From the NCBI RefSeq assembly GCF_006384975.1, contig NZ_CP021645.1:4926001-4990000 (forward strand): DNA of 64,000 bases, given 5' to 3'. This document shows, piece by piece, positions 46,569 to 54,416 of the stretch. This DNA is from Pseudomonas oryzihabitans (GTDB taxonomy: Bacteria; Pseudomonadota; Gammaproteobacteria; Pseudomonadales; Pseudomonadaceae). Under the pieces are notes generated by a model, which was not told where the DNA came from, did no database searches, and saw only the letters and a program-made list of their open reading frames with translations. The position numbers and the translations under genes are program-made. Positions within the stretch are counted from its first letter, which is position 1, and every line of letters starts with the position of its first letter.

Positions 46569-48854
46569 TTACAACAGCGTGAAGCTCCCCTCGCGCACCC
46601 GCTCCGAATCCAGGCCAACCATCACCTTGAATTCGCCGGGTTCCGAGACCAGTTTCAGGTCGTTGTCGTAGAAACGCAGGTCCGCCTCGGTGATGGGGAA
46701 GTCCAGCTCGCGGCTCTCGCCCGGTTGCAGCATCACCTTCTGGAAGCCCTTGAGTTCCTTGACCGGGCGGGCGATGGAGGCGGTCACGTCGTGCAGGTAG
46801 AGCTGCACCACGGTGGCGCCGGCGCGGGTGCCGGTGTTCTTCACCGTGACCTTGGCCGTGAGGGTGTCGCCCTGCTTCAGGGTGGCACTGGATAGCTGCG
46901 GCGCCGAGACGTCGAAGGTGGTGTAGCTCAAGCCGTAGCCGAAGGGGTAGAGCGGGCCGTTGACGATGTCGAAATAGCGCGAGGTGTACTTGTTCGGCTT
47001 GGCCGCGTCGAAGGGCCGACCGCTGCTCAGGTGGTTGTAGTAGAGCGGCACCTGGCCCACTTCGCGGGGGAAGGTCATGGTCAGCTTGCCGGAGGGGTTG
47101 TAGTCGCCGAACAGCACGTCGGCCACGGCGTTGCCGCCCTCGGTGCCGGGGAACCAGGCTTCCAGCAGGGCATCGGCCTGCTCCTGTTCCCATTCCAGGG
47201 CCAGCGGCCGACCATTCATCAGGACCAGCACCAGCGGCTTGCCAGTGGCCTTGAGCGCCTTGATCAGGTCGCGCTGGGTATCCGGTACGCTGATGCGGGC
47301 ACGGCTGGACGCCTCGTGGGCCATGCCCTGGGATTCGCCGATCACGGCCACCACGACATCGGCCTGGCGCGCGGCGGCCACCGCCTCGGCGATCAGCTCG
47401 GCCGGGCGGCGTTCGTCCACGGCGACCGAAGGCTCGTAGGAGTTGAGATAGGCCAGCACATCGCGGTCGGCCAGCAGGTTGGCGCCCTTGGCGTAGAGCA
47501 CCTTGCCGTTACCGGCCACGGCGTTTTCCAGGCCACGGCGGATGGATACCGCCTGGGCGGCCACGCCAGCGGCGGACCAGTTGCCCATGACGTCGCGCGG
47601 GCTGTCGGCCAGGGGACCGACCACCGCCAGGGTGGCGCCTTTGCGCAGCGGCAACACGGCCTTCTCGTTCTTCAGCAGTACCAGGCTCTCGCGGGCCACC
47701 TGGCGCGCCTCAATGCGGTGCAGGCGCGACTCGGCGTTGGTGTCCACCGGGTCCGGGCCCTGCAGGCGGCGGTAGGGGTCCTGGAACAGCCCCATGCGGT
47801 ACTTGGTCAGCAGCACGTCGCGGGTGGCTTGGTCGATTTCGGCCTGGGTCACCTTGCCGGCCGCCAGCAGGGCGGGCAACTGCTTGCCATAGACGTCGTC
47901 GTGCATGTTCAGCTCGACGCCGGCCTTGAACGCCTTGAGCGCCGCCTGGCGGGTGTCCTGGGCCACGCCGTGCATGACCAGCTCGTTGATGGCGCCATGG
48001 TCGCTGATGACCAGGCCCTGGAAGTGCCAGTCCTTGCGCAGCAGATCCTGCAGCAGCCAGCGGTTGGCCGTGGCCGGCACCCCGTTGACGCTGTTGAGGG
48101 CCACCATCACCGAGCCGGCGCCGGCTTCGACGGCGGCGCGATAGGGCGGCAGATAATCCTGTAGCAAGCGTTGCGGACTCATGTCGACGTTGCTGTAGTC
48201 GCGCCCGGCTTCCACCGCGCCATAGCCACCGAAGTGCTTGACGCAGGCCATGAGGCTGTCGGGCGCGCTAAGGTCGTTGCCTTGGTAGGCGCGCACCAGG
48301 GTGGCGCCGATGCGCGAGGTCAGCCAGGTGTCCTCGCCGAAGGTCTCCGAGGCACGCCCCCAGCGCGGTTCGCGGGTCACGTCGACGGTGGGGGAGAAGG
48401 TCAGGTTGAGGCCGTCGGCGGCGGCCTCGATGGCCGAGATGCGTCCGCTGGTGGCGATGGCATCCAGGTTCCAGGTGCTGGCCAGACCCAGGTCGATGGG
48501 GAAGATCGTACGCATGCCATGGATGACGTCATAGGCGTAGAACAGCGGGATCTTCAGCCGGCTGTGCACGACCTGGTCCTGCATCTGGCGGATGTCGGGG
48601 CGGGTCACGGTGTTGAACATGGCGCCGACCTTGCCGGCGCGGATGTCCGCCATGATGGCTTCCTTGGGGTAGTCCGGCCCCACGCTCACCAGGTTGAGCT
48701 GGCCGATCTTCTCTTCCAGGGTCATCTTCGCCAACAGGGCGTCGACGTAGGCGCGCGCCTCCGGCGAGTCGAAGCTCTGGGCGGTGGCGAGGGTGGCGCT
48801 GACAGCCAGTCCCAGGCCGAGCATGAGTGCGGTGAGGCGTGGTGCGTTCAACAT
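46569..48854 (-). CDS. bglX: Periplasmic beta-glucosidase, GH3
   Basis: Hydrolyses beta-glucosides and short beta-glucans. The 761 residues are full length: signal peptide 1-27 (ending ATLATA), GH3 N-terminal domain with the KHFGGYG and nucleophile VISDHGAI motifs, GH3 C-terminal domain (KNEKAVLPLRKG, VVAVIGESQGMAHEASSR) and a fibronectin-III-like C-terminal domain (NTGTRAGATVVQLYLHD). ATG 48854 is chosen because the signal peptide starts there; the GTG at 48899 lacks a ribosome-binding site and adds a polar leader. The IS element inserted 42 bp after its stop. It could act on periplasmic glucans, together with OpgD-made substrates, but no operon links them. Confidence 0.95.
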   Translation of the reverse strand: MLNAPRLTALMLGLGLAVSATLATAQSFDSPEARAYVDALLAKMTLEEKIGQLNLVSVGPDYPKEAIMADIRAGKVGAMFNTVTRPDIRQMQDQVVHSRLKIPLFYAYDVIHGMRTIFPIDLGLASTWNLDAIATSGRISAIEAAADGLNLTFSPTVDVTREPRWGRASETFGEDTWLTSRIGATLVRAYQGNDLSAPDSLMACVKHFGGYGAVEAGRDYSNVDMSPQRLLQDYLPPYRAAVEAGAGSVMVALNSVNGVPATANRWLLQDLLRKDWHFQGLVISDHGAINELVMHGVAQDTRQAALKAFKAGVELNMHDDVYGKQLPALLAAGKVTQAEIDQATRDVLLTKYRMGLFQDPYRRLQGPDPVDTNAESRLHRIEARQVARESLVLLKNEKAVLPLRKGATLAVVGPLADSPRDVMGNWSAAGVAAQAVSIRRGLENAVAGNGKVLYAKGANLLADRDVLAYLNSYEPSVAVDERRPAELIAEAVAAARQADVVVAVIGESQGMAHEASSRARISVPDTQRDLIKALKATGKPLVLVLMNGRPLALEWEQEQADALLEAWFPGTEGGNAVADVLFGDYNPSGKLTMTFPREVGQVPLYYNHLSSGRPFDAAKPNKYTSRYFDIVNGPLYPFGYGLSYTTFDVSAPQLSSATLKQGDTLTAKVTVKNTGTRAGATVVQLYLHDVTASIARPVKELKGFQKVMLQPGESRELDFPITEADLRFYDNDLKLVSEPGEFKVMVGLDSERVREGSFTLL

Positions 48855-49060
48855 CTTCCCCGGATTCCCTGTGCGTGTTTTCTCGTTTTTCTTGGGCACT
48901 GCCGTGCCGCGCCGATTGTACAGGGGGAGAGGCGAGGAAGCGGAGCCGTCGACGGCCGGCGCGAGGCCGGTCGTCAGGGGTGGTGGTAGGGTGGATGACT
49001 CCCGCGGTCAGCGCGTTCGGTTCCTGCTCTGCCGACGTCTTGCGCGGATGGCACCCGTCG

Positions 49061-50278
49061 CTAGGCCCGCCCTGCGCTCAGGGCAATGGCCAGGCCAGCG
49101 AGCGCGAAGACCAGCCCCACCCAGCAGACCCCAGGCCACCCGGCGATCTGCCAGGCCAGGCCTGAAAGAGCGGCCCCAAGGGCGGAACCGAGAAAGAAGA
49201 GTCCGGTGAACAGGCCGTTCAAGCGCCCGCGGGCTTCCGGACGGAGCAGGTTGATCGCCCGGCGCCCCAAGGCTTGGTCGGCGATGACCCCGAGGTCGAG
49301 CGCGATGGCAGCCAGCAGCAGGAGCGACAGCGATACTGTCCTATTGGCAGCGAAACTTACCCCGCCCCAGTATGCCAGCAGCAGCGCAACCAAAATCGTG
49401 GCATGGGCCAGCAGGGTAGCCGGGCGGGTCAAGCCGCGATCACCGGCTCGCCCGGCCAGTGGGGCAACGATAGCGCCGGTCACGCCAACCAGGGCGAACA
49501 GCGCTATGCCGTTCGGTCCCAGGGTCAGGGGCGGCTCGGCCAGGCGCAGCGCGATGGAGGTCCAGAATACGCTGAAGGCGCCCATGCCCAGGGCTTGACT
49601 GGCGGCGCGAGCACGCAGCACCGGTTCCTCGCGCAGCAGCCTGCCGAGCGAGAGCAGCAGGCGGCCGTAGCTGATCCCGGCCGGTGGATGTAGGGGAGGA
49701 AGGCTGCGTGCCAGCAGAGGGATCAGGCCGCCGACCAGCAAGCCGAGCAAGGCATACAGACAGCGCCAGCTCAGCCATTGGGCGAGGAGGCTGGCCAGGG
49801 GCCGCGAGAGCAGGACGCCCAGCATCAGGCCGCTCATGATGGTCCCGACCGTTCGCCCGCGGTTCGCGGCTTCGCTCAACCCGGCTACCACGGGCACCAG
49901 CATCTGGATGACGCTCATCGACAGTCCGACGGCGAAGGCGGTGACGAGAAAGACCGGAGCGCTGGGCGCCACGGCGAGTAGCAGCAGCGCCAGGGCGTTG
50001 GTGGACAGGGTGGTGAGGATGAGCCGGCGATTCTCGAACAGATCGGTCAAGGGGACCAACAGCAGCAAGCCCGTGGCGTAACCCAGTAAGGTCGCGGTCG
50101 AGACCAGGCCTGCCAAACTCGGCGGCAAGCCCAGCTCAGGCCCCAGAACGCCGACCAGCGGCTGGGCGGCGTAGAGCGCCAGCACCAGGATACCCGCGGC
50201 CAGGGCGAACACCAGGGTCAGGCGCGAGCTGACTCCAGGCGCGCTGACCGATGCGGTTGCAAGAGGGCGGGTGGGCAT
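49061..50278 (-). CDS. MFS transporter (drug/metabolite efflux type)
   Basis: A 405-residue major-facilitator protein with twelve membrane helices. Motif-A-like sequence LTDLFENRRLIL lies between helices 2 and 3, and the antiporter-like GTIMSGLMLGVLLSRPLASLLAQWLSWR stretch, in two parts, is in helices 4-5. The closest named types are YnfM/AraJ-like exporters. It is divergent from a LysR regulator, with only about 100 bp between starts, so the regulator probably controls it. Substrate unknown. Confidence 0.88.
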   Translation of the reverse strand: MPTRPLATASVSAPGVSSRLTLVFALAAGILVLALYAAQPLVGVLGPELGLPPSLAGLVSTATLLGYATGLLLLVPLTDLFENRRLILTTLSTNALALLLLAVAPSAPVFLVTAFAVGLSMSVIQMLVPVVAGLSEAANRGRTVGTIMSGLMLGVLLSRPLASLLAQWLSWRCLYALLGLLVGGLIPLLARSLPPLHPPAGISYGRLLLSLGRLLREEPVLRARAASQALGMGAFSVFWTSIALRLAEPPLTLGPNGIALFALVGVTGAIVAPLAGRAGDRGLTRPATLLAHATILVALLLAYWGGVSFAANRTVSLSLLLLAAIALDLGVIADQALGRRAINLLRPEARGRLNGLFTGLFFLGSALGAALSGLAWQIAGWPGVCWVGLVFALAGLAIALSAGRA

Positions 50279-50376
50279 GGGTAGCTCTCCTTCGTGAACG
50301 AGGGAGGCAATGTACTTTCTTCTGGTTTGCTGATAATCAGCAGGATCCTTGAGTCACTATCCAGGAATCCGTGAGA

Positions 50377-51267
50377 ATGGCCACTCTCGAGCACTACCGT
50401 GCCTTCGTGGCGACGATCGAGGCCGGCAGCCTGACCGCAGCGGCAGGACGGTTGGGCTGCTCCTTGCAAACCGTCAGCCGGTCCTTGGCTTGCCTCGAGG
50501 AGGAGCTGGGCTGCGAATTGATCCGGCGCACGACCCGGCGCTTGCGGCCGACGCCTGCCGGAACCCTGTTCTATGACCGTCTCAAGGTCGCGTTGGGAGC
50601 CATCGACGAGGCTCGCAGCGAGGTGCTACGCGGCGCCGCCGAGATTTTCGGACTGTTGCGCGTCGGTGCCTCCAGGCACTTCGCCGCCCGTTTCGTCGTA
50701 CCGGCCGTCACGGCTTTTCTGGCGGCCTACCCCGAGACGGAGGTCGACCTGGTGCTCGCCGATGAGCGCGCCGACTTGTTGGCAGAGAACCTGGACGTGG
50801 TGATCAGGATCGGCGATCCGCTCTCCATGTCCTTGCGCGGGCGGCCGCTCGTACAGCTACGCCGGGTGCTGGTGGCCACCCCCGCCTATCTCAATCGCCA
50901 TGGGCGTCCCACGGTGCCCGCCGACTTGGCGGCGCATGTCTGCGTGGTCAGGACCACCGGCCCGGAGCGGGATTTGTGGCCGCTGACCTGCCAGGGAATC
51001 GGTATCCAGGTTCCCGTCTCCGGCCGGTTGCGTTGCAACGAAGCGGCGGCGGCCAATGCTGCTGTCGTCCAGGGCGCGGGAATTGGCCTGGCGCCGCTCT
51101 GGCAGGTCAGGGCGGAACTCGATCAGGGCCTACTGGAGCTCGTACTCGCCGATTACGAGCCGCCACCCTTGCCCGTCCAGGCGTTATGGCGCGAGCATCC
51201 GACCCCGACACGTATCCGTGCCTTCGTCGACCTGCTGCAACAGCGGCTGGCCGGCGAACGGCTTTGA
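50377..51267 (+). CDS. LysR-family transcriptional regulator
   Basis: A 296-residue regulator: an N-terminal winged HTH (LEHYRAFVATIEAGSLTAAA, then GRLGCSLQTVSRSLACLEE) and a PBP-like effector domain from about residue 90. Its CrgA/PltR-type pattern (LRVGASRHFAARFVVPAVTAFLAAYPE) is common in LysR proteins controlling adjacent efflux pumps. ATG 50377 is preferred; GTG 50371 two codons earlier is equally possible. It is divergent from the MFS gene, its likely target. Confidence 0.9.
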   Translation: MATLEHYRAFVATIEAGSLTAAAGRLGCSLQTVSRSLACLEEELGCELIRRTTRRLRPTPAGTLFYDRLKVALGAIDEARSEVLRGAAEIFGLLRVGASRHFAARFVVPAVTAFLAAYPETEVDLVLADERADLLAENLDVVIRIGDPLSMSLRGRPLVQLRRVLVATPAYLNRHGRPTVPADLAAHVCVVRTTGPERDLWPLTCQGIGIQVPVSGRLRCNEAAAANAAVVQGAGIGLAPLWQVRAELDQGLLELVLADYEPPPLPVQALWREHPTPTRIRAFVDLLQQRLAGERL

Positions 51268-51294
51268 ACGCCATCGACGGCCGGCGCGGGGCCT

Positions 51295-52572
51295 TTAGAA
51301 ACGCGGCTTGCGCGTCTCCCAATCCGGCTGGTACTTGCGCATCTGGCGCACGTCGTCGCGGCTGCGGATGTCGATGGCGAGGAATTGCTGGTGCAGCTTG
51401 GCGAGCTGCTCGTGATCCAGCTCCACGCCCAGACCGGGGGCATCGGTGATTGCCACGCAGCCATTGCGGATCGGCAGCTTGCCGCCCTGGATGACTTCCT
51501 CGTCTTCCTCCTGCCAGGGGTAGTGGGTGTCGCAGGCGTAGGCGAGGTTGGGCACCGCCGCCGCCACGTGGGTCATGGCCATGAGGCTGATGCCCAGGTG
51601 CGAGTTGGAGTGCATGGACACGCCCAGGCCGAAGGTGTCGCACATCCGGGCGAGGATCTGGGTATCGCGCAAACCACCCCAGTAGTGATGGTCGGCCAGG
51701 ACGATCTGCACGCTGTTCTGCGCCACGCTGCGGCGGAATTCGGCGAAGTCGGTGACCACCATGTTGGTGGCAAGCGGAATGCCGGTGCGGCGGTGCAGCT
51801 CGGCCATGCCGTCGAGACCAGGGGTGGGGTCTTCGTAATACTGGAGATCGTCGCCCAGCAGCTCGGCGATGCGCAGGGACGTCTCCAGCGACCAGTTGCC
51901 ATTGGGATCGATGCGCAGCGGCGCCTCGGGAAAGGCCTGACGCAGGGCCTTGATGCAGGCCGCCTCAAGATCCGGGCCGAGCAGGGTGCCGGCCTTGAGC
52001 TTGATGCTCTGGAAGCCGTTCTCCTCGATCATCCGCGCCGCCTGGGCGACCACCTGCTCGGGGTTGATGGCTTCGCCCCAGCGATCGGGCGGGTAGGGGG
52101 CGTCGATGTGCTCGGCATACTTGAGGAACAGATAGGCGCTGAAGGGCACCTCACGACGGACCGCGCCGCCGAGCAGTTCGACCAGGGGAATGCCCAGGGA
52201 GCGCGCCTGCAGGTCGAGCAAGGCCACCTCGAAAGCGGAGTAGGCATTGGCCACCTGCTTGCTCGGATGGGAACCGGGCGCCAGCTCGGCACCGGCCTCG
52301 ACCCCGTCGGCGAGACGGGCGACGGTCGCCACCACCCGCGCGCGCAGGCCATTGAGGTCCCAGGCGGAGAGGCCGACCAGGCTGCTTTCCATGGCTTTCA
52401 GCACCGCCAGCACCGGGGCGTCGCCGTAGCTTTCGCCCAGGCCGATGTGGCCGTTGTCGCCTTCCACCTCGATGATGGATCTCAGGGCATAGGGTTCATG
52501 GATGCCACTGGCGTTGAGCAGCGGGGCATCGCGAAAGGCGATGGGGGTGACGGTGATGCGTTTGATCTTCAC
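51295..52572 (-). CDS. gudD: Glucarate dehydratase-type enolase superfamily enzyme
   Basis: A 425-residue dehydratase that converts D-glucarate (or a close relative) to 5-keto-4-deoxyglucarate. The active-site pattern is glucarate-dehydratase-like: SIKLKAG (KxK), LRIDPNGNW (D), YYEDPT (E), ATNMVVTD (N), VLADHHYWGG (D) and the second-base SMHSNSHLG (H). The N-terminus IKRITVTPIAFRDAPLLNASGIHEPYALR matches the family in two consecutive blocks. GTG 52572 with GGAG 7 nt upstream is preferred; the ATG at 52617 would add 15 polar residues. It stands alone, 13 kb from the other sugar-acid genes. Confidence 0.88.
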   Translation of the reverse strand: MKIKRITVTPIAFRDAPLLNASGIHEPYALRSIIEVEGDNGHIGLGESYGDAPVLAVLKAMESSLVGLSAWDLNGLRARVVATVARLADGVEAGAELAPGSHPSKQVANAYSAFEVALLDLQARSLGIPLVELLGGAVRREVPFSAYLFLKYAEHIDAPYPPDRWGEAINPEQVVAQAARMIEENGFQSIKLKAGTLLGPDLEAACIKALRQAFPEAPLRIDPNGNWSLETSLRIAELLGDDLQYYEDPTPGLDGMAELHRRTGIPLATNMVVTDFAEFRRSVAQNSVQIVLADHHYWGGLRDTQILARMCDTFGLGVSMHSNSHLGISLMAMTHVAAAVPNLAYACDTHYPWQEEDEEVIQGGKLPIRNGCVAITDAPGLGVELDHEQLAKLHQQFLAIDIRSRDDVRQMRKYQPDWETRKPRF

Positions 52573-52754
52573 GCGCGGACTCCTGGACTTGTAGTTGTTC
52601 TGGAATTTGTCAGTCATCCTATGATCAGCGACAGGGTTCTTCAACTGGAAGAAAGACTGCTGCCCCGGGGAGATGACCGCGCATCGCGTCGGGGTTGCCC
52701 GCTCCGATCAGGGCTGGATAAATAGCCAGCCGCCTACCTGCTCGCCCGTTTCGC

Positions 52755-54416
52755 ATGAAAGCTCCGCTCGAAGATCCCTTCTACTATCTGCACAACTTCC
52801 AGCGGGTACTGGATTGGGTCGCCCTGCGCTATCCCGATCTGCTCGACGACCGCGAGCAGGGCTTCATCGCTGCCTTTGCCGACTTGCCACAATCCTCGCG
52901 GGCGCTGCTGGTGCGCCTGGTGATGCGCAAGGGCGAGGTGTTCCGCGCCAGCAAGCTGGTCTATGCCGAGATCGGCTGCCCCCGTGCCGCGGCGGAGCCG
53001 CTGGTGACCCTCGGCTGGCTACTGGCCGATCCCGAATTGCACCTGATCGAGCTCTTCGCCCTGCTGCGCAAGGAAGAGCTGCTCGGCTGCTTCGGCAATC
53101 GCCTGTCCAAGGCCGGACGCAAGGAAGACTGGTTGGCCCGCCTGGAGGCCGAGCAGGCCACGCCCCTGGCCTTCAGCGGCTGGGCCGGTACGCTGCCCGA
53201 GCTGGTGGGGGAGGGCGTCTGGCGGCTGACGCTGATGGATCTCTGCGACCGCCTGCGTCTGTTGTTCTTCGGCAATCTGCACCAGGACTGGACCGACTTC
53301 GTCCTCGCCGACCTGGGTATCTTCCAGTACGAGACGGTGGCCTTCAGCGCCGAATCCCGGGCCTTCGGCCAGCGGCACGAGGTGGATGCCTATCTGCACA
53401 TCCAGCGCTGCCGCCAGGCGCTGCGCGATGGCCTGCCGGCCGCCGAGTTGCTGCCGCTGCTGCCCGCCGAACGCTTCGCCAATACCTGGCTGGAACTGCG
53501 TCGGGGCAAGCTACTGCATGAACTAGCGCAGCATCATGAACGCCTGGGTGAGCTGGCCCAGGCGCAAGCCCTCTATGCCGCCTCGGCGCACCCCGAATCG
53601 CGCATCCGCGCCCTGCGCATGCTCGAACGCCTGCAGGACTGGCCCGCCGCCCAGGCGTTGGCGGAGGCCATCGCCGCCGCCCCGGCCCATGACGCTGAGC
53701 GCCAGCAGGTGGCGCGCATCCTGCCGCGGCTGGTGCGCAAGCAGGGTGGTCCGCCCAACAAGCGCCGCCCGGCCAGTACTGTGGAGCGCCTCGACTTCGA
53801 ACTGGTCAACGACGGCCTGCGCCGGGTCGAGTGGCTGGTGCGCGAGCACCTGGGCCGTGACGAGGCGCCGGTGCACTACGTGGAAAACACCCTGCTCACC
53901 AGCCTGTTCGGCCTGCTGTGCTGGGACGCCATCTTCCTCGCTATCCCCGGTGCCTTCTTCCACCCCTATCAGCGCGAACCGGCCGACCTGCGCCTGCCAG
54001 GCTTTCGCGAGCGCCGCGCCGAGGCCTTCGCTGCCTGCCTGGCGCGACTGGACGACGGCTCCTATCCAGCGGTGATCCGCGAGCGCTTCGCCAGCAAGCG
54101 CGGCCTGGCCTCGCCCTTCGTCGCCTGGGGCATCCTCGGTGCGGAGCTGCTGGAGCAGGCGCTGGCCTGCCTGCCGGCGCAGCATCTGCGGCTGTGCTTC
54201 GAGCGCCTGCTGGAAGACCCGGAGAACAACCGCACCGGGCTGCCCGACCTGATCCAGTTCTGGCCGGCGGAAGGCCGCTACCGAATGATCGAGGTCAAGG
54301 GTCCGGGGGACCGGTTGCAGGACAACCAGCGCCGCTGGCTGGACTTCTTCGCCGCCCATGACATTCCGGTGAGCGTCTGCCACGTGCAGTGGCAGGCCGC
54401 CGTGACGCCGGCATGA
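52755..54416 (+). CDS. FAN1-type VRR-NUC structure-specific nuclease
   Basis: A 553-residue bacterial homologue of FAN1, a 5'-flap endonuclease and exonuclease acting on interstrand-crosslink intermediates. A SAP-like helical region (about 60-150) and TPR-like helices (about 240-320) precede the C-terminal VRR-NUC domain. That domain has the PD-(D/E)xK residues in GLPDLIQFWP and MIEVKGPGDRLQDNQRRWL (E-V-K), preceded by the ENNRTG motif. P. aeruginosa FAN1 has been characterised biochemically. The stop overlaps the helicase start as ATGA, so nuclease and helicase are co-translated. ATG 52755 gives the family N-terminus. Confidence 0.92.
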   Translation: MKAPLEDPFYYLHNFQRVLDWVALRYPDLLDDREQGFIAAFADLPQSSRALLVRLVMRKGEVFRASKLVYAEIGCPRAAAEPLVTLGWLLADPELHLIELFALLRKEELLGCFGNRLSKAGRKEDWLARLEAEQATPLAFSGWAGTLPELVGEGVWRLTLMDLCDRLRLLFFGNLHQDWTDFVLADLGIFQYETVAFSAESRAFGQRHEVDAYLHIQRCRQALRDGLPAAELLPLLPAERFANTWLELRRGKLLHELAQHHERLGELAQAQALYAASAHPESRIRALRMLERLQDWPAAQALAEAIAAAPAHDAERQQVARILPRLVRKQGGPPNKRRPASTVERLDFELVNDGLRRVEWLVREHLGRDEAPVHYVENTLLTSLFGLLCWDAIFLAIPGAFFHPYQREPADLRLPGFRERRAEAFAACLARLDDGSYPAVIRERFASKRGLASPFVAWGILGAELLEQALACLPAQHLRLCFERLLEDPENNRTGLPDLIQFWPAEGRYRMIEVKGPGDRLQDNQRRWLDFFAAHDIPVSVCHVQWQAAVTPA

